DNA from: Buddleja alternifolia
Lineage: Eukaryota; Streptophyta; Magnoliopsida; Lamiales; Scrophulariaceae
Reading direction: 5' to 3'
Assembly (NCBI GenBank): GCA_019426215.1
Contig: CM033399.1
Span: 23,693,022 to 23,757,021 of the forward strand
Length of the DNA: 64,000 bases
In this document: in pieces, positions 1 through 10,649 of the stretch
Layout: each line of letters begins with the position of its first letter
Numbering within the stretch: position 1 is the stretch's first letter
Notes under the pieces: generated by a model
The model's database searches: none
The model's input: the letters and a program-made list of their open reading frames with translations, nothing else
Told to the model about the DNA's origin: nothing
Position numbers and translations under genes: made by a program

Positions 1-682
1 TAGAATAAACTAAGCACAAAATTAATACACCATGTGGCACAATAAACCCTTTGAGGGGCGGTCACTAGGAGTAGTAATGGGCTTAGTTTGAGTCCAAAGC
101 AATGACTTAAGTGATATAAATATCACATTAGTCATAAGCTTAGGTCATAAGTTGTATTACAAACACCACAAGAAAAGAATTCCTCTCCCCTTTCTCTATC
201 CTAGTCGTCGCCTATTGTAGAAGAAGGAGGAAGATTTTTTTCATCAAGTTATTCCGGCGAGACGACTTAGAGGCAGCACACTTGGACTGCTTGGATCAAA
301 TATCTTTCAACCGGCGATTTTTCTCGAAGATTTAAAGAAGCCAAATTCGTAGGATTTGTCAACCACTTCGCAACAATGGGTAATAATTATAAACTCTATC
401 GTACATATGTGAGAATTAACCCCGGGATTGATCCTGAAAGGGAAAATCCAAAAAATTTTAAATTCACGTTTTTCCGCTGCGTTTGGTTGATTTTCCCTAA
501 CAGTTTTTTCCTTGGGGTCATTAATGTTAAGGGAAAATATACGTCTTTTATCGAGGGCAATGAGCCTCACATACCCAAAGGAGGGGGCGCCATCCTGGGA
601 CTTGGCCTCGCAATCGGGACGCGTGGCTAAAAGCTTCGCCGCTCGACCACGAGGCTGATGCCTCGTGGCCTTGCTGCGACGC
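1..682. other. Non-coding repeat-like DNA, no gene recognised
   Basis: No reading frame here looks like a real protein. Positions 1-370 read like the end of an LTR or leader of a plant retroelement (a stretch ending in a C/T-rich leader near 180-300), but no second copy exists in the window, so this cannot be confirmed. Short frames on both strands at 307-852 have no recognisable domain and cross the tandem repeat at 683-732. Confidence 0.4.
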
Positions 683-732
683 GGTATGCCTCGAGGCCAG
701 GCCATGAGGTATGCCTCGAGGCCAGGCCATGA
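683..732. repeat. 25-bp tandem repeat, two identical units
   Basis: Units 683-707 and 708-732 are identical (each starts GGTATGCCTCGAGGCC) and are followed by a partial third unit that diverges after a few bases. The block is GC-rich compared with its surroundings and contains the palindrome CCTCGAGG. No function is evident. Confidence 0.85.
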
Positions 733-3410
733 GGCATTTTGTTTTGCCTCTCGGGGCGTGGTATGATCTCGGGCCTGGCTTAGCCTTTGTTGATTTTTCC
801 TTGGTCTTTTTTGACGCGTGAAATATTTTGTTTTTGACTTAGCATATAGCACATTTGTGAGCTAGTCATTGGCCTTTCCTAGGCTTTGAGTAAATCTCTT
901 ATTTTTCAAACCCCGTTGCCACATGAGCTTTGTTGGGGGTGCCAATGGGGGCGTTACTTGTTAGCACCATGTGATGCCAATAGGCTATGGGGGCACTACA
1001 ATGCTCGTGGCATGTTATCTATGGAGAGTCAACCCCTCTCAATACCAATAAAAGGATTATAAGGTGGACAAGCCTCCTTTGAGCCTTTGCTAGCTTCAAG
1101 GGCCTTTCCTTGTTCCACCTACATTGACCTCCAATGGGGTCATGAGTTATTAACTCCAGCCTATATTGGACACTTTCAGTTCCAAAGGGCTATGTTGATA
1201 TGTTGTTCTTGTTAGCCTTTTTGGCTTTCATTTATTTGTGCTTTGTAAGACTAATTTTCATCTATTTGTGCTTTGTTGCTTTCGTCTTATCATAGCTTAG
1301 TTCTTATTTTTCCTGCCTCCATGATTTGATTTGGTGGGTGGACTCAGCACCTTATAAGGACTATTTTAGCGACTGAACTCAGCACCTCATAAGGTTGTCT
1401 GCCCCCACGCCATAGTGTTTTTAAGTGAGAAAAGCTTGGAGTAGTAAGATATCTTTCGCTAATGAGGGGCTAGCTTAGAGCATGATTTCGCCCTATATGT
1501 ATGTTTTTTAATAAGTGGTGTGTTTAGTGGCACTATGTTTAATGGCCACGTTATATTAGGAGGCTCGAGTTGCCTTTTATGTTTCTACTTTTAGTGCGAC
1601 AATGGTCATCACTTTAGTTATTTTTGTATAGTCTCGGTCCAGACCCTTAGTGGGAGGGAGGAGATCCTTTGTGGAGCCTCATCACCTCTCGGTATTGCTG
1701 GAAGGATTATTAGGTGGACCATCCTCGTCGAGTCTTTGGTAGCTCAGGGGATTTTTCATGGATATTGACTATCTCTTTTCGCCTTTTACTTAGCTATCTT
1801 AGCATGCCATTGGCGTGATTTCATGAATGGTAGATCAATTGTTCAATTATTTTTCTTTAGTTCCTTGCGGCTTCATGAGCACTAGTTTAGGTACTTAGCT
1901 ATTTTAACACACAGTTGGAGGGATTTAATGAATGCTAGAGGTGAATGTCTCTTGGGCATTTTTGCTATACTTGAGCTTCACTTGTTAGCAATTCGCTTTT
2001 TAAATGCTAAAAACGCTTGGCCTTGACCTTGCAATATTAGCTAGCCATGGCCTTAACATACTAGCTAGCTGTTTGTTTGTATCACCACTCCTTGCCCCCC
2101 TACTCCTTAATATGTGAAACACATTCAGGAGTAAGTTACAGAGGGGTGTTTCTATGATACCTGAGAGTTAAACTTTTCTAATATACGCTTACCGACGATG
2201 GGTGTTTTTTGCATAGCGTATAGTGTTTCGCTAATAACTAGAGCACTAGGCCCTATTTGTTGAGTGTCGACCCTTGTGAATTTGAGGCCTAATGCCTTGA
2301 GACTTATAGCCTTGCAGCTTTTTTCACTAGAGTCACATTTGTCTTTTTTATAAACGCTTTTGTGCCTTTCTTTGCTCAACTTTTTTCATGGCTGTTTGAA
2401 AAATATTTATTTTTCGGGCATCGGGGGCGTTAGTTTTGGTGCAAGCCATCGTCCAATTTTTAGAGTTTTAGTGCCCCCATTCCTTGGGATTTTTAGAATT
2501 TTAGGAGGCTTGAATAGCCATAAGTGTTATTTATTTGTGGCATAAGGTGAATTATCACGCTGGCCATATTGATATGATCTCGGTCCAGTGTCCATGTCGG
2601 AAGGAGGGGGTAGTTTTTCAAACCTCATTCCCTCTCGGTACTACTAGAAGGATCATAAGGTGGGCTAGCCTCAACCGATCTCTCAAGTGTTGGGGGGGGG
2701 GGGGGGGGTTTGTTGCTTCACCTATGTTAGCCTCGAAAAGGGGCTTTAAGTTTTTTGAGTAGCTTCGGTCGGAAACATTTATTCCGAGGAGCATTTTTGG
2801 GTGTTGTTAAATCACCCATTCATTAGTGACATACACATTTATGAGTGATGTGATAGCACGTTATAATATAAACTTAACATACACAACATTAGGAAGGGAA
2901 AGGTGCCTTGGGGCACTTAACATGCATATAGCTAAAACCCCAAAATATAAAACCAAATTAAAAAAGCACGTGGGTGCACATAATCACCTAAAAACCAAAA
3001 TGTACGAGGGTGCACATAGGCACCTCAAAATTTGAGTAACAGTAGGTTGTGCTAGTGAGCACTCCTACTCAACGCTTGGCTCATGGCCAACTCGAAAATG
3101 TTCAATTGTAATATAGTACGTAAGTTTTTTGAAGCTTTTTGTTACCCGATGATGCCTCATGGGGCATAACATCTTGTTAATTTGGGGGGGGAGGGGTATC
3201 CCCTCGGGGTGGTTGCTTGGCCTTCAGTCCCGGCTCCCCCCTTCTCCACCTCTGGTTCTTTGTTCTCGATCTTTGCTGGCTCCATGGCCTTTGCTAAGAT
3301 AATATGAAGCACGCAGGAGCTCCTTTTTACAGTGATGGGTGTCGGGTACTTGAGACGTGTTGTTCTTCCTTGGAGTGACTCAGAGTGATTTTCGCCTTCC
3401 TTGAAGGTAG
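733..3410. other. Non-coding part of a degraded LTR-retrotransposon derivative
   Basis: No convincing coding region. Three diverged copies of one phrase are scattered here, near 1034-1093, 1632-1745 and 2578-2670. Each contains a CCTCTC..TA.....AGGAT.AT..GGTGG core followed by AGCCTC-like sequence. A poly-G run lies at about 2692-2708, and a short imperfect repeat around GGGTGCACATA occurs twice at 2972-3030. The region lies on the 3' side (minus strand) of the gypsy gag/protease relic, so I infer it belongs to that element's non-coding tail. Confidence 0.4.
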
Positions 3411-3933
3411 CTAATCGTGAACATGCTGTCCAAGCACTGACTGATTGGGTCTTGCCCCCAAGTGATCTTTCTCTTGTGAAATCAAGTTTATTGCTATTTG
3501 TTTCCCTTTGTCACCGTGATCCAAGTTTTCATGCTTCCTTTTAGGTTTCTTCAATGCGTTAGCGTAGCACTCTCTTGCTACCTTCACATCGCTTACAGCT
3601 TCCCCCATTCCTACGGGGGTGGGAAATTTGACCTTCATATGAAAGGTGGATATGACAGCTTGTAATAGATTTAAGCTCGGTCTCCCTAAAATGACGTTGA
3701 ATGCAGAGGGGGCTTTGACCACCAAAAGCTTCACCATCTTAGTAGAGCGGGCTGAAAATGCACCCAAAGATATGGAAAGAGACACCTCCCCTAATGCTTC
3801 CACTATCTCCCCATGAATCCAATGACGGGGTGTTGACCGCTTGAAGCTGCGCATTATCAACCCCAAGTTGGGTGAAAGCATTGTAAAAGATGATGTCTGC
3901 TGAGCTCCCGCTATTAACCAGAATTTTCTTCAT
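3411..3933 (-). pseudogene. Ty3/gypsy retropepsin (aspartic protease) relic
   Basis: Two overlapping minus-strand frames give the two halves of a gypsy-type retropepsin. The N-terminal half has VNSGSSADI, a changed form of the usual D-S/G-G-S-S-AD active-site motif (the catalytic Asp reads as Asn). The C-terminal half has FNVILGRPSLN, the conserved ILGRP flap-side motif, followed by the typical ST.H.K.KFPTP and AREC phrases. A frameshift near 3800-3870 separates the halves. In the family this domain cleaves the Gag-Pol polyprotein in the virus-like particle. Both the missing Asp and the frameshift make this copy inactive. No RT, RNase H or integrase follows, so the element was non-autonomous or has lost pol. 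Confidence 0.8.
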
Positions 3934-4289
3934 CCAAAAGTTGGAGATGGTCGCCGAAATTACTCAGGCGTCATTCACCAATGGGATGTTGTTTTCTCGA
4001 TCTTGTAGTCCAAAATATATGGTTTGTGTCTTTTGGCTCTACTTGATTCACTTGCCCTCCCCGCGGGGAGCTGATGGCATGTTACCCAGTAGCAGCTCTC
4101 AGTGAAGCTTTCCTTAAGTTCACGGAGTCTCCCCTTACCGGGCCTCCCAAAATCACCCCTATGATCCCATTCACGGGGGCTTTGTCCATATCCAACTTCG
4201 CCCTGGTAGGGTTGCCTTAGCCTCCATCTCTTTCCCGCGATCCCGAGGGGTCTTGGATGGTCGCCTCAGACGATGCTACTACCTCTTGC

Positions 4290-5792
4290 AAGTAGCTCCT
4301 CTTGTGAGCTTTTCAATTTCCACCTGCAAATGGTGGCACTCTTCATTAGTGTGACCTTTGTCACGGTGGAACCTACAGTACGTCTTTGATTTTAGACGAC
4401 TGGGGTTATCTTTCATCTTCGTAGGCCACTAGACAATGCCTTGCTGCTCAGCGATAGCCAAAATGTGCTCCCGCAGGAGTGTAAGGGGGGTATACTTAGT
4501 GAACCCCAAAGGAGGCATGTGCTTGCGCTCCTTGGACTTTGGTATCTTATCATCTTCCCTGGATTTTCTCTCATTGCCACCGCCCTCTTGCTTTATTGGG
4601 CCTATTGTCTCTCCGATTCTTATATATTTCTTAGCTCTAGCTAACAACTCGTCCATAGTCGACGGTGGCTTCCCATCTATAGACTCTTTGAACCTACTAT
4701 TGCGTAAGTTCCTTTGCATTATTCCTGATAACAACTCATGGTTGACGTGCGATACTTCAGACACCATTGTAAAGAATCGCTGTACGTACTCTCTAAAGGA
4801 CTCACCATCTTTTTGAACCACTGTGAACAGGAAAGATGCTGTTGTGGAGTATTGTTTTGTTCATGGAAAAATGGTTAAGGAAATGCTTGGTCAGCTGCTC
4901 GCAACCGGTAATGGTGCCGGCGGGCAATTGATTGAACCAGCTAAGTGCCCGTCCCGAGAGAGTGGTTCGATTTTTTTTTTGCAGTAGGCTGCATCGCTGA
5001 CATCATACATGTCCGCTTTATGGTTGAACTTGTCAACATCCTCTTAAGGGTCTCCAGCTCCCTCATACTCATTCAAGTGTGGTATCTTAAGTCCTTGTGG
5101 TAGAGATTCTGCCAAAATTTCCAGGCAGAAAGTACTTCTCTTAGGGGGTGCTACAGCTAATGGTACCAGCTGCATATCCTCATATCTTCCTTGGTCACCT
5201 AAACTTTCATCACGGCGGTGTGCATGCCTACGTCGGCCTTCGCGCCTTGGCAAGGTCTTTTTAGGGGTCAAGGATGTTTGACCTCTACGTGGTTACCTTG
5301 GAGGCGTTGGCCTTCGGTCTATTCTCCGCGGTGACCTCTCGGAAGGTGAGACCACGCTTATTTTTTTCCCTTTCGCACACTACCCCATTCACAGGGAAGT
5401 TGGATCGCCTTGATCCAATTCCATCGGGGGTCAAGGGCTCTTGGCCTCGGCGGAGGGATTGGCTAGGCTTCACTAGATGGGGGGTGACTCTTCTCTCAAG
5501 GCTCCTGGCCTCTACAAACTGACTGAAGGGGTGGATCTTGCAGCCCCTTGTCTTATGGCGGAGGCGCCTCTTGGTGGTTTCTCACATGCGGGGCTTGCCC
5601 CCTGTTAGCTGATGGAACGGGTGTCATGCGTGAAGGGTGTGCCAAGGCATATTGCTGGACTGCCCGCGCTGCTGCCCTCACATAAGTGTCTTCAACAAGA
5701 GCAAGTAGTGCCTCTTGAGTGATCTCGAACACCCTAGTTGTAGGGGGTGGAATCACTGCTGGCGTTACGGGAGGCGCATTTTGCTCGTTCAC
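4290..5792 (-). pseudogene. Ty3/gypsy gag relic
   Basis: Minus-strand pieces of one gag gene, in order. 5792-5553 is a proline-rich N-terminus. 5271-5044 ends in FCLEILAESLPQGLKIPHL, the usual entry to the capsid domain. A TAA then interrupts, and the frame continues with RTTLSGRALSWFNQLP and FLNHF-type phrases. 4821-4429 holds ESFREYVQRF and the capsid C-terminal part. Near 4350-4385 is a zinc-knuckle-like YCRFHRDKGHTNEEC segment. Several stops and frameshifts break it. Capsid plus knuckle would package element RNA. The retropepsin relic follows directly downstream, as expected for a gag-PR order. Confidence 0.8.
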
Positions 5793-6002
5793 CGGGGGTG
5801 GTACGTCAGGACCCCCACCATCAGCCTACCCGTTTGGATCTTTTCCACCGTCTTGAACGTTGGGGCGATCTTCAGGCGTTGGGTTAAGAACTTCATCGAC
5901 CACTACTGGTTGATTGTTGTTAATCATCCTATCACCGGTAGTACGGGCTTGGGACCTAGTTTGCATACTCAGTGGCTGGAGGCTGGAGCATTTTTTCCCA
6001 CA

Positions 6003-6012
6003 AACGGCGCCA
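6003..6012 (-). other. Primer-binding site, tRNA-Asp-like
   Basis: Minus strand reads TGGCGCCGTT, matching the first ten bases of the plant tRNA-Asp type primer site. It lies three bases inside the putative LTR end, which places the LTR at 6016-6510 as the 5' LTR of a minus-strand element, in agreement with the gag orientation. Confidence 0.6.
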
Positions 6013-6015
6013 AAC

Positions 6016-6510
6016 TGATAATGGTAAAATTCGTCAGTCGGAGCATATCACGTGATTTACCACGTGGGGAGGGAATCCGATCCAACTCATGACAAACTAG
6101 GTTGTGGGTTGAGGAATTTATAGACTGCACTCGCTTTTAAGTGAGCTGCCTACCTACCTGATGAAATGGGATCAAGTCAGTTCGTAGTTTTATGGTGAAA
6201 TTACTCTCAGAATTGGCCAGTGTATTTTTTCTGAGAGAGTAGATAATCAATCCGCATTAGCCCCTTTGAAGGTATATATATAGGACTAATAGTGGGCTAT
6301 GGGTCGTGGGCTCAATTCTAGTAGTAGTCCACCAGACTTATTAATATACTCAATACTTAGCCATTAGACTATTAAAGTAGCCCAATTAACTTTACGGCTT
6401 TTATAACTTAACGGGCCATATTCTTGCTGGGTCATCAACCCTTTGGGCTTGACTAGCATATTAATAGCGGACCGGATCCACGGGTGGTGCCCCGGCCCAA
6501 GTCGGGGGCA
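6016..6510 (-). repeat. Putative 5' LTR of the gypsy relic
   Basis: Bounded on the plus strand by TGATAATGG at 6016 and GGGGGCA at 6510, giving TG..CA ends next to the PBS. It contains an internal GCTGCCTAC...GGATCAAGTC block that recurs in diverged form at about 14890-14930. The partner LTR is not in the window, so the outer border is inferred from the TG/CA rule only. Confidence 0.5.
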
Positions 6511-8876
6511 GATTAATTACCATAATGTCCTTAGATATTTTTGGTACACATCTTTATGCAAAATCATTGCCTCGCTCATAAACTCATGATTTAAATAATA
6601 CTTAGATAAATAACATGAAATCCCCCCATAATTCTTTGTGCTTCAAGCTTGGGTTTTAGAAAATAGGTTCATCAAGTTTGAGCTCAAAAATATAACTCAA
6701 AAATTTCGGTTTGAGCTAGACTCATTTAGACCCCTATTAGTAATTAATGTCAATTACACAATGTATAACAACTTAGAAAGTAGAAGGATAAAACATTAAA
6801 TGTTATAAAAATGATATCAACTATCATTAAATATGAAATAATGACCTATCAATTTGTGATCAAAGAGCCAAAAGTTTATATATATGCAAGTAATTAACAG
6901 TTTTATTGGAAAAGTAGAAAAAATTAAAAAGTTATGTGGGAAATGAAATGGTTTGAGAAGAAGCGAAGTAGTTGTTACAAAGTGATGAACACCACTTTTG
7001 ACTACAAAATTCGAACAACATAAATATTCGAGATACAAAATATTATTATATAATATTAATCTTTTTAACAAGTAGATATATTTAGCACTCGAATTTCTCA
7101 AATCAGATTTTAAACGAATGATAAATTATGTGTTACGTTGGTTGTTTGAACTTTGCCTCATCCCACGTAGGAAAAAGAAGTAATTGTTTATAAACAATTT
7201 TTGTGGACATAAGGACGTTGCCCCATTGGGATGAAGAAGTTTTTGGGCTGTGGGAGGACCTAAGTTCATGGGTCTTCCCCACAGGCCGCCCGCTCACCCG
7301 TCCGGGTCCTCACAGTCCATGAGTCCATGATCCGTGGGCTTGGGCTCAAGGATTAATTTTTTGGATAAATTTTTAATTAATTAATTAAAATATTTATGTA
7401 AGTAAATTAAATTCCCAGAAATAAAATCCCTGGTCATCTGAACCAACAGGCAGTGTGCTTCATTATTTTCTTCACGATGAGGTAAATTGCTTATTGTTAT
7501 TTCACAAGGGCTTTTTTGCTATATACGACTATCACAGGGAGGTAAATTGCAATTAACCCATTAAAAAACTATTAACCCGGGTTTGTTGGGGTAGAGTATC
7601 TCCCGTCATCTAAAATTAAAAAAAAATTAATTGTCCTTGGCTTTATTTTCCTTTATTTTATTTTATTGTTGAAAAAAAGAAAAAAAGATTGTATTCCAAC
7701 CAGCTCACATATCCGAGATAGCTACCTCTAACTTGATCACATATTAAAGAAAAATCTTATAATCAATATAACCTTCATGGAATTTGAATCTCGACGAACG
7801 AGGAACAATATTAGATCCTTAACCATTGAATCAAGGAATAATATTGGATCCTTCACCATTAAGACAGACATGCATGCTCTTTTTCTCTAGAACGATGCTA
7901 TTTGTCACTTGTTGGCATGCCACATTTTTTTTCTTTTTATCAATTTTGCAATAAATACCTGATTCGTGTGGATTCAGCACCAAAAGTCTTTCTGTGTTTC
8001 AATCTCACCAACATTTGTCAAAGCCCTCTTAGCTTAGTTTTATATACAAAGCCCACTTATATAATGGGTTTCATCTTTAAACTCATTTACAAAACTGACT
8101 TATTGGGTTGTGGGTTGAGCTAGCCATGTTAGTTCGGCTAGGCTCATGCACCTATTTTACGCGTATCACAGCTAATTGTTTTTTTTTTGTTTTTTCGATA
8201 AGATATATCATAGCTGATTAGATATACGTGGGCCAAGGTCCCACAGCACCTCCCGCCTAGGCACAGTCGCACAAATGGCTTAAACAAAAATAAAAAACAA
8301 AAAAAGATAATTAGATATACGTACTTAATGTTTATAATATTAATATTTTCTTATATTATGATCCGATAATGAACGATGAACAACTAGATAATGAAATATT
8401 TTTCTTTCCATGATGCTTTTATTTCTAGCTAACAAAATGGGCCAACTCGTTCACAAAAAACATAGTATATATGAATGGTGCTCTTGTAATCATGGGTCAC
8501 ATTGTGTCCACTAATTCTGAAAAAGTTTACATCATTTAGTATCATTTGAAGTTCATCAAATTTTAACAAAGAATTACACATGTCGTGCTATGGTAGGCAG
8601 TAAAATAGTATTTGGAGGAGAAAACGTGCTTGAGTTGCATGCGATCTTACATGTCCGTTAAGTTAAAAAAATAAAATAAAAGGGTCAATAGCATGAAAAG
8701 GTAAACAACCCTATTCTTGCTAGCTTTCTCCCTCAATTAAAAAACTTAAGGCCATGTTTGTTTATGTTGTTTGAATATCATTTTCTGTATTTTGAATCCT
8801 AATTTTAAGAAATCTATAACTACAAACTATTTTTAAGCAATAACATCTTTTTTCAAGTTTACATTTTCATTCTCCG
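6511..8876. other. Intergenic DNA without a recognised gene
   Basis: AT-rich, with many stops in all frames. Small frames (6817-7101 minus, 7902-8123 plus) look like chance ORFs rich in Phe, Leu, Ile and Tyr. A possible degenerate SINE on the minus strand lies at 7690-7870 and is listed separately. A 32-bp near-duplication (GAAC/TAATATTAGATCC and similar) sits at about 7802-7864. Confidence 0.5.
7690..7870 (-). repeat. Possible degenerate tRNA-derived SINE
   Basis: On the minus strand a box-A-like CAATGGTTAAGG lies about 35 bases upstream of a box-B-like GATTCAAATTCC. This is the order and rough spacing of a pol III promoter. T-rich plus-strand sequence at 7637-7668 could be the remains of an A tail. 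No target duplication was found and the boxes are imperfect, so this is only a candidate. Confidence 0.3.
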
Positions 8877-8890
8877 ATATAACTACTTTT
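8877..8890. repeat. Target-site duplication, left copy (LINE)
   Basis: ATATAACTACTTTT here is repeated exactly at 14666-14679. The two copies bracket the LINE. Confidence 0.9.
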
Positions 8891-9360
8891 AAAACAACAA
8901 GGATTAGATAGAGAGAAAAAATCATGAGAGAAACCCTTGCTGCTCCTCCCAGCGAAAGTCGCCATCCTTTTTCGACAGAAGAGCACTATCAGATCGAGAG
9001 AAGCACCAAAAAAGTTAAAGTCATCTGTAATGAGGGAAATGCCATTATGGAAGAAGAAGGAGGTATCACAGAGACAATTTCCGGCAATCCTCATGAACCC
9101 TTGGCAAACTCGGCTATGGAGTTGGAAGGAACATCAGATTCTGGTGATAAGAAATCTACCAAAGTGTCATATCAGAAGGCTCTGCTGGGATTAAAAAAAA
9201 CGACGCTCACCTCCATTTCGACAAACAAGGTCTTCGAAACTTGGGCAGAGTTTCAATTTTGGAGCTGGACAACAACCACCAAAATTCGAGAGTCATTCTG
9301 GAAAAATCATATTTTGAGGAAATCCAGCAGTCATGGGAGAACGCACTCATCCTTAAGATG

Positions 9361-9376
9361 TTGGGAAGGTCCATAT
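9361..9376. repeat. Target-site duplication, left copy (SINE)
   Basis: TTGGGAAGGTCCATAT at 9361-9376 matches TTGGGAAAGTCCATAT at 9551-9566 with one mismatch. Together they define the SINE insertion inside LINE ORF1. Confidence 0.9.
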
Positions 9377-9550
9377 TTTTTTTTTAATTTCCCACGGGTT
9401 TCCCCACACCACATTGGGTATGGGACTAATCCCGTTTCGCGGTACTGAGCTTGCCGCTGGCCTGAGGGGATTTGTCACTGGGGAGAGTCGAACACGCTCC
9501 CCACTCAGGAACGTAGTGGTGGACAAACCACTACACCAACCCTTCAAGTT
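9377..9550 (-). mobile_element. tRNA-derived SINE inserted in LINE ORF1
   Basis: 174 bp, on the minus strand. Its head contains box A TGGTGTAGTGG (plus coordinates 9528-9538) and box B GTTCGACTC (9485-9493), both fitting the pol III internal promoter consensus. The 3' end is a short A run (T's at 9377-9385 on the plus strand). It is bracketed by a 16-bp duplication with one mismatch. The sequence around it is continuous LINE ORF1, so the target is certain. It cannot move on its own; LINE reverse transcriptase would be needed. Confidence 0.9.
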
Positions 9551-9566
9551 TTGGGAAAGTCCATAT
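9551..9566. repeat. Target-site duplication, right copy (SINE)
   Basis: Second copy of the 16-bp duplication; differs from the left copy at one base (9559 A versus 9369 G). Confidence 0.9.
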
Positions 9567-10649
9567 GCTACACCCTCTTATCGACAAAAATTAACAAGAT
9601 GTGGAAGCTTCAAGATGACTTTGAACTCATAGACTTGGAGCACAACTGTTTTATTCTTAAGTTGGACGTGCCCTCTAAAAGTAATTCAACAGCCAGAGAT
9701 CTCAAAACCAGACGGGTCAACCCGTCAAGACCGGGGGAAATTTTTTTCTGAAACCCTAGAGGAGAAGTACGGTGATTGCTAAAAAAAGGAAAGGAGCCCA
9801 CCCTAGTCAGAACACAAACAAACAAAAGGACCCCAAAAGAATGTCAAATAGATTTGAGATCTTAAAGTCAAATAATGAAAGTCAAAAGGATTTGGCCACT
9901 CACATGGGTATAAACATCTCTTACACGAAAGTTGGTAACCAAGTCTCAGGCCCCTCACCCTCTAACCCTAGCCTTTTATCGATGTTGACCCCTGCCTCTG
10001 CTCCTACAATGTACCACCCGCTCAACTAAAGGACGGTGACTTTAGCAAACCCTCACCTATCATCAACCCCCACCTAGTTCTTGATTTAACAAAAGAAAAA
10101 AAAAAGGGCAGCTTGAATAATCTCAAAAATGAGAAAGCTACTGAAAGGAAAAAGAAAAAGAGCCATGGCTATGGAAAAGTTTTAAATTCATCATCTGGAA
10201 ATATTCAACACCGGGAAAAAAAACTTACACTAAGAACACTTTTCTTAATCTCCCTTCGTTGACCAAAACCACCATTTATGAACCAACCATTTCGACTTTT
10301 AGCCATAATGAGCAACCAAAACATCCACCTGACCCGCACGGGACTTGGTTACCTCCTAAACGGGGAAGATATTTAGACAGCGCATGTAGTAGTGGAGTAC
10401 GACACGAGGTTTCATTTTGTCAGGATACTTCATCTCCATCCTCTATATTGGCCAGCAGCAATGATGATGAAATACTCCCGAACAGATCAGCAGGAACATC
10501 TCGAATGCAAAATGACGGTAGAATTAAGCTTAGACGAGTGGGTGAGACAAATCCAAATGATGCAAATTTTGGCATTGCAGATTCAATTGGCTCTGAAGGG
10601 GAGCCAACTTGAATGTCCAGTCACCTGTTCTTATTTATACAGTAATCCA

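Larger units (their letters stand above)
8924..10612 (+). pseudogene. LINE ORF1 (DUF4283-like RNA-binding protein) relic
   Basis: The ATG at 8924 starts a frame beginning MRETLAAPPSESRHPF, with a basic KKVKV patch at about residue 30. Around 9230-9360 the homologous sequence passes through frameshifts but still shows the ENALILKMLGRS phrase typical of the DUF4283 domain. The SINE interrupts it there. The domain resumes at 9551 with INKMWKLQDDFELIDL and NCFILKL. The usual zinc-knuckle after DUF4283 is not visible. A frame at 9772-10029 resumes with a basic, Asn/Ser-rich tail. The protein would coat LINE RNA in the RNP. This copy is broken in several places. Confidence 0.75.

Noticed and set aside
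2692..2708. Poly-G tract as a regulatory G-quadruplex
   Set aside because: A homopolymer run in decayed repeat DNA; similar G or C runs at 13495-13508, 14513-14525 and 30444-30455 suggest slippage or assembly uncertainty rather than function.
6817..7101. 94-codon minus-strand frame rich in Leu, Phe and Ile
   Set aside because: AT-rich chance ORF, no domain, no homologous copy in the window, no promoter or splice context.
9353..9632. Possible tRNA gene (box A and box B on the minus strand)
   Set aside because: It has an A tail and target duplications and lacks a proper acceptor stem, so it is a SINE.
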